64,000 bases of DNA from Hwanghaeella sp964350445 (GTDB taxonomy: Bacteria; Pseudomonadota; Alphaproteobacteria; UBA8366; Aestuariispiraceae). This document shows, in pieces, positions 8,973 to 18,251 of the stretch (positions are counted from its first letter, which is position 1; each line of letters opens with the position of its first letter). The stretch is from the NCBI GenBank assembly GCA_964350445.1, contig CAYGKA010000015.1, positions 23,135-87,134 on the forward strand, in the 5' to 3' direction. Both the position numbers and the translations under genes were made by a program. The notes beneath the pieces were generated by a model. It did not search any database and was not told the DNA's origin. It saw only the letters and a list, made by a program, of their open reading frames with translations.

Positions 8973-9925
8973 CACCGCCCCCTTCGGAAGAGAAAGAGAG
9001 CCGGGATCATCGCGAGGATCACCAGATACCTGCCCAGATCGTCGAACAGCAGCGGCGCCAATTCGGACCGGGCCAGGTTTTCCGTCCGCGCGTTCCGAAG
9101 CATGTCCGAAAGGTCCGACAACTCCTTCATTCCAATGGCGATCCCGCCGCCGGCATCCGCCAACTGCGCCATTGCTTGTTGATCGGGCGGCGGCATTTCG
9201 GGATAGGCTGCCGCGATCTCGGCCAAGGGCGGGACAAAGATTGTCGAGACGCGTCCACCGGCCTTTGCAATGTTGAGCGTTTCCTGTAGCGCCGCCGTGT
9301 TCATGCCGCCGCCGTCGGTGATCAACACCACATCGCCGGAGAGGATCCCGGCGTCGTGAAACAAACCGCGGGCCATCCCCAACGCACGTTCCGGGCGACT
9401 GCCGACGCTTGGCATGATCCCGTCGTTCAGAACCGCGATGGGGCCTTCCAAGGTAGCGGTATCGATGGTCATTGCGCTGACCAGGAAAGGATCGCCGGTA
9501 TAAAGGATCAAGCCTACCGGGCGCGCGCCGACCCGTTGCAGCAGATAGGCCGCCGCGGCTTGGGCGTCGTCGAGGTTGCCGCCTTTCGCGACGGAAGGCG
9601 ACATGTCCATCAGCAACATGATGCCGTCCAAATTCTGAAAGGAAGGCGCGTCCTCGTTCTGCCGGGCCGGGCCGCTCAAGGCGAGGCAAAGCGCGAACGC
9701 GATCGCGAGTGGCGCCAGATGGCCCAGGCGCGACTGCGGATAGGCGACGTGCCCAAGGCGCGCCAGAATCGGGATGAGGGTTTTATCGATAACCCCGTTC
9801 CACCCAGCCAGACCGCCACGCTTGTGGCGCTGCCACAGGAACAGAAGAAGCAGAATAGGCAACCCCGCGAGCCAATAGGCGCGCAGCAGCCACAGGTCCT
9901 GGAGCAGTTCGACGGTTCCGGTCAT
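8972..9925 (-). CDS. VWA-domain membrane protein (BatB-like)
   Basis: A 317-residue membrane protein. Hydrophobic helices lie near residues 14-30 and 68-84, followed by a periplasm- or cytoplasm-facing von Willebrand A domain and a C-terminal helix (YLVILAMIPALFLF). The metal-ion-dependent adhesion site motif is intact as DMSPS (about 107-111), with the supporting threonine/aspartate segment VVLITDGGG. It follows the first VWA gene by a four-base ATGA overlap. The paired BatA/BatB arrangement is characteristic of aerotolerance or MoxR-chaperone operons. It likely forms a complex with the BatA-like protein, by family analogy. Confidence 0.87.
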   Translation of the reverse strand: MTGTVELLQDLWLLRAYWLAGLPILLLLFLWQRHKRGGLAGWNGVIDKTLIPILARLGHVAYPQSRLGHLAPLAIAFALCLALSGPARQNEDAPSFQNLDGIMLLMDMSPSVAKGGNLDDAQAAAAYLLQRVGARPVGLILYTGDPFLVSAMTIDTATLEGPIAVLNDGIMPSVGSRPERALGMARGLFHDAGILSGDVVLITDGGGMNTAALQETLNIAKAGGRVSTIFVPPLAEIAAAYPEMPPPDQQAMAQLADAGGGIAIGMKELSDLSDMLRNARTENLARSELAPLLFDDLGRYLVILAMIPALFLFRRGR

Positions 9926-10878
9926 TCCACCGTCCTGCGCATGAAGGCGATGATGACGGAAAGCACCAGGGCCGACGCCGCCGGCACCATCCAGTATTCG
10001 TGATGGATTTCAAGCGGCGGCTGCAAGGTTGGACTGGGTTCCAGTGCGTCGAGGGCTTCGGCGACCGCGGTCAGGTCGCTCATGTTCCTGACGCGAAAAC
10101 TTTGCCCACCGCTTTCCTCCGCAACCTCCCGCAGGGTCTTTGTATCGACAGCGTCGCGTGTTTTCGGGGCGGTTTCCAGGTCCGCGGGTCCCAGCGCGAT
10201 GGTGTGGACGCGGATCCCATGCTTCTTGGCGAGGCCCGCCACGTCGATGGCCGAGACCGTCCCCTTCGTATCGACCCCATCGGACAGCAGAATGACGACC
10301 CGGCTGGGCGCATCGGATTTCGAAAGCCGCTTCACGGCCAAGCCCAACCCGTCGCTGATCGCGGTCGACCGACCCGATATGCCGACGACCGCTTCCTCAA
10401 TCGCCCGGGCCACCGCGCCGGTATCAAAGGTCAGCGGCGACCCGAAATAGGCGCGGTCGCCGAAAATCACCAGTCCGATACGGTCGCCGACGCGTCGGCG
10501 GACAAAATGCGATCCGACCTTTTGCACCGCCTCCAGGCGGGACAGGACCTGTCCGTCGAGGTCGAAGTCCTCCTTTTCCATGCTGCCGGAAAGATCAAGC
10601 GCCAGGACAATGTCCCGGCCGGATGACGGGATCGCGTCGCTTGTTCCCAGCATGCGCGGCCCGGCAAGCGCAACGACCAGCAATACCCATAACAGGGAGG
10701 GAAGCGCCCGGCGCATTTGGGTGGCATAGCTGCCGCCACCAATTTCGCCCATCGCCCCGGCGATGGCTTGCGGCACGAAGACCGCGCCACTGTCCCGCCG
10801 GCGCGGCGGCAGCACCAGACGCGCCAGGAAAGGCAGGGGCAAGAGCAACAGGGCGAGAGGCTCGGCCAGACTCCACAT
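9922..10878 (-). CDS. VWA-domain membrane protein (BatA-like)
   Basis: A 318-residue protein from the ATG at 10878, one base after the stop of the upstream DUF4381 gene. N-terminal hydrophobic segments (about 4-24 and 58-74) precede a von Willebrand A domain with a perfect MIDAS motif DLSGS (95-99) and the later LLSDGVDTKG. A C-terminal membrane helix (VPAASALVLSVIIAFM) ends the protein. The open frame extends well upstream, but that part is out-of-frame sequence of the DUF4381 gene and has no family similarity. This is the usual VWA client/partner of a MoxR ATPase. Confidence 0.88.
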   Translation of the reverse strand: MWSLAEPLALLLLPLPFLARLVLPPRRRDSGAVFVPQAIAGAMGEIGGGSYATQMRRALPSLLWVLLVVALAGPRMLGTSDAIPSSGRDIVLALDLSGSMEKEDFDLDGQVLSRLEAVQKVGSHFVRRRVGDRIGLVIFGDRAYFGSPLTFDTGAVARAIEEAVVGISGRSTAISDGLGLAVKRLSKSDAPSRVVILLSDGVDTKGTVSAIDVAGLAKKHGIRVHTIALGPADLETAPKTRDAVDTKTLREVAEESGGQSFRVRNMSDLTAVAEALDALEPSPTLQPPLEIHHEYWMVPAASALVLSVIIAFMRRTVE

Positions 10879-10879
10879 T

Positions 10880-11269
10880 CTAGTGCCCCCCTTTTCCGGC
10901 CAGACGCAGGATTTCCGCGTCCAGCGCCGCGTGGTCGATTTCCACCCCCGGCTTGTAAAGATCGGCACGCCAAGCGGGGTCGGCATCCTGTTCGTCCACG
11001 GCGGCGGTCCGCAATTCCGACAGAAGCCGTGCCTGGCGCAGCAGGCGCTCGGGTCCCGGCAAGTCACGCAAGGATTCCAACTCCCGCCCAATCCGTTCCA
11101 CGGCAGTCAGGCGGCGGGCCAGGAATGGCCTCAAGAGCAAGTACAGAACCAGACCGGCGGCCAGACCGATCCCGAACGCGGCGCCGGCGTCCTGCCACGT
11201 CAATTCGGAGAATTCGGCGGGCAACCGCGGCGGATGGAGTTTGCTGACGATCTCAGACGGTGTCGGCAT
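10880..11269 (-). CDS. DUF4381-like single-span membrane protein
   Basis: A 129-residue protein from the ATG at 11269, overlapping the end of the DUF58 gene by 17 bases. It has a short N-terminal segment (MPTPSEIVSKLHPPRLP), one membrane helix (about residues 28-48, GAAFGIGLAAGLVLYLLLRP) and a charged helical C-terminal part. This size and topology between DUF58 and the VWA genes is what DUF4381 proteins show in MoxR operons. Assignment rests on position and topology more than on motifs. Confidence 0.7.
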   Translation of the reverse strand: MPTPSEIVSKLHPPRLPAEFSELTWQDAGAAFGIGLAAGLVLYLLLRPFLARRLTAVERIGRELESLRDLPGPERLLRQARLLSELRTAAVDEQDADPAWRADLYKPGVEIDHAALDAEILRLAGKGGH

Positions 11270-12149
11270 ACAAATCCCCCACCGTATCTTCCAACGCCGT
11301 ATCCGCATCGACGATACGGACGGCGACCCCCAAATCCCTAAGCGCCTGCACGCGCCGTTCCGCGGCGTCCGTGTCTTGCGCAAAGGCGCCCCAGCGAAGC
11401 GTCCCATCCTCTGTGAAATAAGGCAGGTTCCGTTTCGGCGGGTCGCGTTCGAACGCATCCCTGATCAGGAAAATATCAAGACGGGCCAGGCGCAGCAGCG
11501 GGCGGATCGCTTGCTCGACCCCGTTTTCTCCATCGTCGAGCCCGGTCGTGAGGACGACACTCGCCCCGCGCGGCACCAGCCGCGCGACCCTATCCATGTG
11601 AATATCAAGCCCTGCACCGGGATCGCGGTCGCCCGCCTCCAGCGCCGCAAGCGCCTGGCGATGGGCGTTGGCGAGCGATCCCGCGATGCGGACCATGGCC
11701 GTATCCCGCTCCCGTGGCGGTTGGTAGACGGAATCGCGGTCGGAAAAAGCCAACAGTCCGACACGACCGCCCGCCGCGAGCATCCGCCATCCGGCCAGCG
11801 CCGCCAGTTCCGCGGCCAGCACGGACCGCAACCGGCGCCGTGTTCCCCACAGCATGCTGTGGCGGAAATCCACCACCAGCATCGCCGTCCGGTCTTGGTC
11901 CTCATGGAAGGTCCGAACATGGGGCTTGCCGGTCCGGGCCGTGGCCATCGCATCCATGTAGCGAATGTCGTCGCCGTCGGTATAGGGGCGGATATCGCGG
12001 ATATCCAATCCACTGCCGCGCTTGCGTCCCGCATGGCTGCCAGGCCGCCCGGTTTCCGCCAAGCGAGGCAAGGCGGATTGCGCCAACCCGCGCAGGCCGA
12101 TCAAACGATCGGCGTCGACCGACGCACCGGGATGGCCTTGCCAGTCCAT
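11253..12149 (-). CDS. DUF58 domain protein
   Basis: A 298-residue protein with the DUF58 core. It shows the segment RKRGSGLDIRDIRPYTDGDD, ending in RYMD, which in this family is the conserved region before the VWA-like fold, and then VVDFRHSMLWG in place of the usual MIDAS motif (DFRHS keeps Asp and Ser). DUF58 proteins nearly always sit directly behind moxR, as here (12-base gap), and are believed to be handled by the MoxR ATPase. No signal peptide or clear membrane helix is visible, unlike many DUF58 proteins that carry two helices at the N-terminus, so this one is the short soluble form. Confidence 0.88.
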   Translation of the reverse strand: MDWQGHPGASVDADRLIGLRGLAQSALPRLAETGRPGSHAGRKRGSGLDIRDIRPYTDGDDIRYMDAMATARTGKPHVRTFHEDQDRTAMLVVDFRHSMLWGTRRRLRSVLAAELAALAGWRMLAAGGRVGLLAFSDRDSVYQPPRERDTAMVRIAGSLANAHRQALAALEAGDRDPGAGLDIHMDRVARLVPRGASVVLTTGLDDGENGVEQAIRPLLRLARLDIFLIRDAFERDPPKRNLPYFTEDGTLRWGAFAQDTDAAERRVQALRDLGVAVRIVDADTALEDTVGDLYADTV

Positions 12150-12161
12150 CGCCGCTATCCC

Positions 12162-13181
12162 CTAGAGAGGTTTCACATCTTCGAGCAGTCGGCCGACCAG
12201 GCCGCGGGCGGTGTCGCCGTTCGCCGTCGCACGCCAGGTCGGGATGATCCTGTGCGCCAGCACGTCGGGCGCCAGGGCCGCCACGTCCTCCGGCACACCG
12301 TAGTCGCGCCCGTGCAGATAGGCACGAGCGCGGACCGAGGCCGCCAGCGACAGCGTCCCGCGCGGGGAAACCGCGTGTTCGATCGCATCACTGACATCCG
12401 GCACCGGGGACCCTTCGCGCGTCGCCATGACAAGACGCACGATATAGTCCTTCAGCGCGGGGGAGAGGTGGACCGTCTCAACCTCCTTCCGGGCCGCCAG
12501 GATGGCTTCCGAATTCGTAAGGCCGTCGATTGCCACCGGGGCGCCGGCCTCGCTTTCGACCAGATTCAGGATCGACATCTCCGTCGCCGCATCCGGCAGG
12601 GTCAGCAGAACATGCATCAGGAACCGGTCAAGCTGCGCCTCAGGAAGCGGGAACGTTCCTTCATGTTCGATGGAGTTCTGCGTCGCAACGACCATGAAGC
12701 AGGGTGGGAGTCCCTGGGTCATCCCGCCGACCGTCACCTGCCCCTCGGCCATCGCCTCCAACAGTGCGGACTGAACCTTGGGCGGGGCGCGGTTGATTTC
12801 GTCGACCAGGACAAGCGCATGGAAAATCGGGCCCCTGACGAATTCGAAATCGCCCTTGTCCGGCCGGAACACCTGGGTTCCCGTCACATCGGCGGGCATC
12901 AAGTCAGGCGTGCACTGAATGCGCGAAAAACTGCCTTCCAGCCCGGCGGCGAGCCGTTTCACCGCCCGTGTCTTCGCCAGACCCGGCGGACCTTCGATCA
13001 GCAGATGGCCGCCGGTCAGTAAACCGATCGCCAATCGCTCCACCATGCCTTCATGGCCGATCAGGCCCGCGCAGACATTGCGAACCAGATCATGGATCGG
13101 TCCCGAAGCGCCCATCACCTTTGGGCCGCTCGACGATGGCGTTGCGGAGTCCGGCACGTTGCCGGGTACGGACGTATCCAA
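12162..13181 (-). CDS. MoxR-family AAA+ ATPase
   Basis: A 339-residue AAA+ ATPase heading the seven-gene operon. Walker A is GPPGLAKT (64-71) and Walker B is LVLVDEIN (about 123-130), followed by sensor 1 (VVATQN) and the MoxR signature EGTFPLPEAQLDRFLM. The start is a TTG at 13181 preceded by the strong ribosome site GGGGAGG; no ATG or GTG gives a better fit, and the N-terminal 25 residues are Ser/Pro-rich linker. MoxR proteins act as chaperones that insert metals or assemble complexes using VWA-domain partners, here encoded directly downstream. The client cannot be told from this window. Confidence 0.92.
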   Translation of the reverse strand: MDTSVPGNVPDSATPSSSGPKVMGASGPIHDLVRNVCAGLIGHEGMVERLAIGLLTGGHLLIEGPPGLAKTRAVKRLAAGLEGSFSRIQCTPDLMPADVTGTQVFRPDKGDFEFVRGPIFHALVLVDEINRAPPKVQSALLEAMAEGQVTVGGMTQGLPPCFMVVATQNSIEHEGTFPLPEAQLDRFLMHVLLTLPDAATEMSILNLVESEAGAPVAIDGLTNSEAILAARKEVETVHLSPALKDYIVRLVMATREGSPVPDVSDAIEHAVSPRGTLSLAASVRARAYLHGRDYGVPEDVAALAPDVLAHRIIPTWRATANGDTARGLVGRLLEDVKPL

Positions 13182-13392
13182 CGCAATTCCTCCCCTGATC
13201 CAACCGCCTTGTTGTATTTTCCCTTGATACGGCGTGGCTTTTCACCCGAACGACGACGCCGATCGAGCGCACCTCTATCTGTCTGCCTTTTCAGATATCC
13301 CCGGTGTCTACGAACCGAAGATTCGAGCAAGGGTAGAATACTAACGGTTAGCCGGAATGCCGGCCAACACCGACTTTCGGACAGGGTCCGCC

Positions 13393-16300
13393 CTATTCCG
13401 CCGCCGCGGACGGCCGGGCCGGGACAAGATCAAAGCGGTCATCCGTTCCCCGCGCGCCCGGATCCCGCTCGACCGGCGGACCGTAGCCGCCGCCGCCCGG
13501 CGTCAGCATGATCAGGGCGTCGCCCCCTGGCACGATCTGTTTGCCCATGCCACGCAGACGTTGCCCGGACCGCAGGGAAAGCTGCCCCGCCGCGCCGATA
13601 CCGCCGCCAGCCCGGCCGCGCGGCGGGTTCTGAATGCGGTCGAACAGGGCGAAAACCGCGAAGGGCGCGCCTTCGGCGTGTTCGATCTCCATCGCCTGGC
13701 CGAGGCCGCCGCGATAAGTGCCGTCACCGCCTGAGCCCGACCGATATTCTTTCCGCCTGAAAATGACCGGCGCGATGGTTTCCGTGATCTCGACCGGCGT
13801 GCAACGCACGCCCGACGGGAAGGCGGTCGCCGACAGTCCGTCCCGGCCCGGCCGCGCGCCGGTACCGCCGGAATGGAAGATCATCGCGGTAAAGGGCGTC
13901 GCATCGCCATAGTCGGCATCGCCGACAATGCCGTGACCGCCCGACAGCATAGGATTCCACAGTGACGATGAGCCTTCCGCCGGGGCGCAGCCCGGCTTTG
14001 CCTTGTCGAGGCAGCCGAGCACCACATCGGGCAGCATCTGACCGGTGACATGACGGATGTTCACCGCCGCAGGCCGCGGCGCGTTCAAGATACAGCCTTC
14101 CGGCGCGGTCACCCGAATTGTCCCCAGCGACCCCGCATTGTTCGGTACTTTCGGCCCGACCACGCAGCGCACCCCGAAGGACGCATAGGCCTGCGTATAG
14201 GTCAGCGGCACGTTGATCCCGTAGGCCGACATCGGCGAGGTGCCGTCGAAATCGATCTCGATCCCCCCCGGCCCGGCGGTGAGCTTGCCGGTCAAGGTCA
14301 GGGGACGATCGTATCCATCGACCGTCATGCTGTTCTCATACGTGCCCGCAGGCAGTTCGCCGATCGCCTCCAGCATCGCGCGGCGCGACGTGTCGATGAC
14401 GTGATCCGCCATCACGGCCAGATCGCCGAGGTCGAAATCCGCCATCATCTCGTCCAACCGGCGGCAGCCGATTTCGTTGCAGGTGGCCAGGGAATAAAGA
14501 TCGCCCACGACCTGAACCGGCTCCCGCACATTGGCACGCACGATTTCCATCACCGGTTCGCAAACCGCGCCTTTGTCGAAAAATTTCATGATCGGGATGC
14601 ACAGGCCTTCCTCGAAAACCTGCCCGGCATCGGGCCCGAAACCGCGGCCGCCAATATCGACGACATGGACGGTTGAAGCGAACAGCGCGACCGGCTTTCC
14701 CTTGCGGAACGCGGGCGTCACGACCGTGAAGTCGAACAGGTGCCCGGTGCCCAGCCAGGGATCGTTGGTCAGATACACATCCCCTTCCGCCATGGTGTCG
14801 ATCGGGTATTTCTCCAGGAAAAAGGCGACGGAGGCCGCCATCGCGTTCACATGGCCCGGCGTTCCGGTGACCGCCTGGGCCAGCATGCGGCCGGCCGGGT
14901 CGAATATGCCGGCCGACAGATCGCCCGCCTCCCGGACGGAGGTGGAGAACGCGGTGCGGATCAGCGCCTGGGCCTGTTCCTCGACGACGGAGATCATCCG
15001 ATCCCAGACGACCTGCCGCCGAATATCCTCGGCCAAGTCGGATGCCGCGGCCCCGGCATCCGCATCACGGCTGAGAACAATATCGCCCATGCCGTTGATG
15101 GAAGCCGAGAATCCCGAGGGAACGATGGTCGTCGTCTGATCTTCCACCAGGGCGGCGGGGCCCGACAGGGCCGATCCCGGGGCCAAGTCCGCGCGCCTGA
15201 ACAATTGGGCATCCGCCGGTTTGTCCCCGCGCCCGGGCTGGAGCAAGCCGCGAACACCGTACGCGTTCGCTTCCATGGTCGCCGAAGAATCACCTGCGCC
15301 AGACACGGCCAACTGCGATTCCGATGGGGCCGAAAGGGTCAGCGTCCAGGTCAAGATCTCAACCGCCAAGCCGGGAACGACCCGCCCGTATTGTTCGCTG
15401 TACGCTTTCTCGAATGCGCCGTGCAAACCCTTTTCATCGCCTGCCTTAAACAGCCTCTCCGGCAAAAGCACTTTGATTTCATGCCCTTGACCCACATACC
15501 GCATGAAGGCATGCTTTTGCGTCATGAGAGCGGCATGGGGCGCGCCCAGACGTACAACGTCCTCCGCCTCTGCGTACATCTCGTCCATCAATCCGTTCGC
15601 GGCACCCGCATCGAAATCCGAGAGGCGCATATAGCGGCTGCGCACGACTTCGTACGCGACCGGCGCCAGCAGGAATCCAAAGGCGGACCCAACCCCCGCA
15701 TTGCCGGGAATCACCACCTTGTCGATACCGAGCTTTTCGGCCACCCGCGCGGCATGCAGCGGGGCCGCACCGCCGAAGGCGATCATGGTCCTGTTGGCGA
15801 TTTCCTTGCCGCGCTCGACCGCGTGGACCCGGGCGGCCGAGGCCATGTTTTCGTCCACGATCTCAATCAAGCCCAAAGCCGATCCGCCGGCGGAAAGCGA
15901 CAGGCGCTCGCCCAGTGCGCTCCTCATCGCGCCTTCGGCCGCGGCCATATCCAATTGCATGCTGCCGCCCGCAAAATCGGTGGGGTCGATGCGTCCCAAC
16001 AGCAGATTGGCGTCGGTCACGGTCGGTTTCCCGCCGCCACGGCCATAGCAGGCCGGGCCCGGATCCGCCCCGGCGCTTTCTGGCCCGACCTGAATCCGCC
16101 CCAGGGCGTCGACGCTGGCGATGGACCCTCCGCCAGCCCCGATTTCCACCATCTCCACCACAGGAATCTTCACCGGCAGGCCGCTGCCTTTCATGAAACG
16201 ATGGGTGCGGTCCACCTCGAAACTGCGGGAGAGCAGCGGTTCCCCACCGTCGATCAGGCAGATCTTGGCCGTGGTGCCGCCCATGTCGAAGGAAAGAACA

Positions 16301-17151
16301 CTGTCCTCGCCCAGGGCCCTGGCGATCGCGGCGGCCAGGATCGCCCCGCCCGCCGGGCCGGATTCCACCAGACGGATCGGGAAATCGGACGCGGTCTTGA
16401 CCGTCACCAGGCTGCCGCCGCTGGTCATCATCAGGAAGGGGCAAGTGAACCCCCGCGCGGCCAGCCGCTTTTCGAGATCCGCCAGATAGCGCGCCATCAG
16501 CGGTTTCACATAGGCATTCGCGACGGTCGTCGATTGGCGGTCGAACTCGCGCACCTCCGGGCAGACCTGAGACGACAGCGACAAGGGCAGATCCGGGTAG
16601 GCCTTGGCGACGATTTCCGCCACGCGTTCCTCATGCGCCGGGTTTGCATAGGCGTGCAGCAGGCCGATGGAGAGACTTTCGATCCCGTCCGCCGCGATGC
16701 GCGGCAGCCAGGCTTCGACGCTTTTCTCGTCCAGCGCAGTCAGCACGTTGCCTTTCCAATCCAGCCGTTCCATCACCGGCCAGCGTAGGTCGCGCGTCGC
16801 CAGCGGTGTCGGCCGTTCGGCATAGAGGTCATATTGGTCGAACCGGTTCTCGTAGGCGATTTCAAGGGAATCCCGGTGCCCTTCGGAGACGATCAAGGCG
16901 GTCTTCGCGCCCTTGCGCTCAATCAACGCGTTGGTGGCGAGCGTGGTACCGTGAATAATAAGATCGACTTGACCCGGATCGACCCCGGCCTGGTCCAGCA
17001 CGGCATTTGCGCCTGTCATGAAACCGTCGGCGGGATTGGCCGGCGTGGTCAGGACCTTTTGCGTCCAGTGGCCCGACGGTGTTTCGAGCACGATATCCGT
17101 GAATGTCCCGCCGATATCGACAGCCAAGCGAATCCGAGCGTTTTCAGCCAT
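13393..17151 (-). CDS. 5-oxoprolinase / N-methylhydantoinase, A and B subunits fused
   Basis: A 1252-residue enzyme. Residues about 1-690 are a HyuA-type ASKHA ATPase (RLAVDIGGTFTDIV near the start, then SFDMGGTTAKICLIDGG). Residues about 740-1245 are a HyuB-type half (TNDPWLGTGHLFDF and ending GGDALIMLTPGGGGYG). Such fusions carry out ATP-dependent opening of 5-oxoproline or hydantoin rings; which of the two is not decided by sequence alone. The start is ATG 17151 with ribosome site AAGGGA seven bases before it; the longer frame upstream lacks one. It is apparently monocistronic. Confidence 0.9.
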   Translation of the reverse strand: MAENARIRLAVDIGGTFTDIVLETPSGHWTQKVLTTPANPADGFMTGANAVLDQAGVDPGQVDLIIHGTTLATNALIERKGAKTALIVSEGHRDSLEIAYENRFDQYDLYAERPTPLATRDLRWPVMERLDWKGNVLTALDEKSVEAWLPRIAADGIESLSIGLLHAYANPAHEERVAEIVAKAYPDLPLSLSSQVCPEVREFDRQSTTVANAYVKPLMARYLADLEKRLAARGFTCPFLMMTSGGSLVTVKTASDFPIRLVESGPAGGAILAAAIARALGEDSVLSFDMGGTTAKICLIDGGEPLLSRSFEVDRTHRFMKGSGLPVKIPVVEMVEIGAGGGSIASVDALGRIQVGPESAGADPGPACYGRGGGKPTVTDANLLLGRIDPTDFAGGSMQLDMAAAEGAMRSALGERLSLSAGGSALGLIEIVDENMASAARVHAVERGKEIANRTMIAFGGAAPLHAARVAEKLGIDKVVIPGNAGVGSAFGFLLAPVAYEVVRSRYMRLSDFDAGAANGLMDEMYAEAEDVVRLGAPHAALMTQKHAFMRYVGQGHEIKVLLPERLFKAGDEKGLHGAFEKAYSEQYGRVVPGLAVEILTWTLTLSAPSESQLAVSGAGDSSATMEANAYGVRGLLQPGRGDKPADAQLFRRADLAPGSALSGPAALVEDQTTTIVPSGFSASINGMGDIVLSRDADAGAAASDLAEDIRRQVVWDRMISVVEEQAQALIRTAFSTSVREAGDLSAGIFDPAGRMLAQAVTGTPGHVNAMAASVAFFLEKYPIDTMAEGDVYLTNDPWLGTGHLFDFTVVTPAFRKGKPVALFASTVHVVDIGGRGFGPDAGQVFEEGLCIPIMKFFDKGAVCEPVMEIVRANVREPVQVVGDLYSLATCNEIGCRRLDEMMADFDLGDLAVMADHVIDTSRRAMLEAIGELPAGTYENSMTVDGYDRPLTLTGKLTAGPGGIEIDFDGTSPMSAYGINVPLTYTQAYASFGVRCVVGPKVPNNAGSLGTIRVTAPEGCILNAPRPAAVNIRHVTGQMLPDVVLGCLDKAKPGCAPAEGSSSLWNPMLSGGHGIVGDADYGDATPFTAMIFHSGGTGARPGRDGLSATAFPSGVRCTPVEITETIAPVIFRRKEYRSGSGGDGTYRGGLGQAMEIEHAEGAPFAVFALFDRIQNPPRGRAGGGIGAAGQLSLRSGQRLRGMGKQIVPGGDALIMLTPGGGGYGPPVERDPGARGTDDRFDLVPARPSAAAE

Positions 17152-17350
17152 AACAATCCCTTTCAATCGACGGGGCGGACGCATGCCGTCCCGGCGATCC
17201 TTATCAACCAGATCCAATCAGAAAATGCGTCACGCCCGGCAACAGTTGGCCTACACCGTTCCGATACCGGCCCGCCCGCTTCCCCGGACTGTTGCATTTG
17301 AAGCCTTTCACCGACAAGGTTGAAGCATCGAATTTTCGCGAAAAGGACCG

Positions 17351-18181
17351 ATGATGAAAATCCGCAAGCTGCCTCTTGCCGGTCTGCTTGGTTTCTGCGT
17401 GGCCTCGCTTCTCGGATCCGGCGCAGCCGGGGGCGCTGCCGCCGCCGATGTCGTCCTGCAACCGCATCAGGCGCATTACCGCTTGGAGACCACGGAAGTC
17501 CGCATGCCAGGGGCCGGGGCGTCCCTTCCCGGTGAATTCATCGTCCGCCTTCAGAAGCGCTGCACCGACTGGGTTCTGCTGACGCAATTATCCGTGGGGT
17601 TGGAAGTCGCCAACGGGCAGATTCTGGAAATCCAATCGATCGGCGCGGCGGAAGAATCGCTGGACGGCCGGACAATGACCTTCGAATCCGAATTGCGGAT
17701 GAACGACAACGTGATCGAAGCCCTGCAGGGGTCCGCGCAGCTCAATGCCGACGGGAGCGGGGGAACGGTGACCATCGCCGGACCGGATGCCCAAACCCTG
17801 CCCCTGCCGAAGGGAACGGTGTTTTCCGTCACCGCCTTTCACGAGACGGTCGGCAAGATCCTGGCCGGCGAAAAGATTGTCAGTTACATCCTGTTCGACG
17901 GATCGACGCCGGAACCGATCCGTGGAACCGACGTGGTCGTCGGCCCCGCCAAGCCGATGGAAACCTTGCCGGAAGGCGATACCGACCTGATCACCGGGCC
18001 CGGCTGGCAGGTGGTGACGTCCTTCTACGGGCTGAACGACACTGACTCCCAGCCCTTGGTCACCAATACCGCCCATGTCCACGCCAATGGGGTTACGACA
18101 AGGATATCGCTCGATATCGGTCTTGCGGTGACAGAAGGCACCTTGACCTTGGTCCAATCCCTGCCTGAACCTGCCTGCTGA
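17351..18181 (+). CDS. eipB: EipB/DUF1849 periplasmic envelope-integrity protein
   Basis: A 276-residue exported protein with a signal peptide (cleavage near AAAA-DVV). The mature part follows the alphaproteobacterial EipB (DUF1849) pattern: PHQAHYRLE, a cysteine in QKRCTDW (Cys71), the FDGS motif (VSYILFDGS), and a final cysteine as the last residue (PEPAC, Cys276). In Brucella EipB the equivalent two cysteines form a conserved disulfide linking the ends of a spiral beta-sheet; the same pair is present here. EipB supports envelope integrity under stress. The gene directly precedes the M17 aminopeptidase gene on the same strand, about 70 bp away. Confidence 0.85.
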   Translation: MMKIRKLPLAGLLGFCVASLLGSGAAGGAAAADVVLQPHQAHYRLETTEVRMPGAGASLPGEFIVRLQKRCTDWVLLTQLSVGLEVANGQILEIQSIGAAEESLDGRTMTFESELRMNDNVIEALQGSAQLNADGSGGTVTIAGPDAQTLPLPKGTVFSVTAFHETVGKILAGEKIVSYILFDGSTPEPIRGTDVVVGPAKPMETLPEGDTDLITGPGWQVVTSFYGLNDTDSQPLVTNTAHVHANGVTTRISLDIGLAVTEGTLTLVQSLPEPAC

Positions 18182-18251
18182 GGGTTTCCAGACCCACTTC
18201 CCGTCGGCCCGACCGTCCGGCCCGTCAACCGTGAGAACAAGAGATATCGTC

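Noticed and set aside
11241..13022. Long plus-strand frame opposite the MoxR and DUF58 genes
   Set aside because: Antisense shadow; the other strand has Walker motifs and operon structure.
14740..16788. Long plus-strand open frame opposite the oxoprolinase gene
   Set aside because: Same antisense artefact; the minus-strand product carries unmistakable enzyme motifs throughout.
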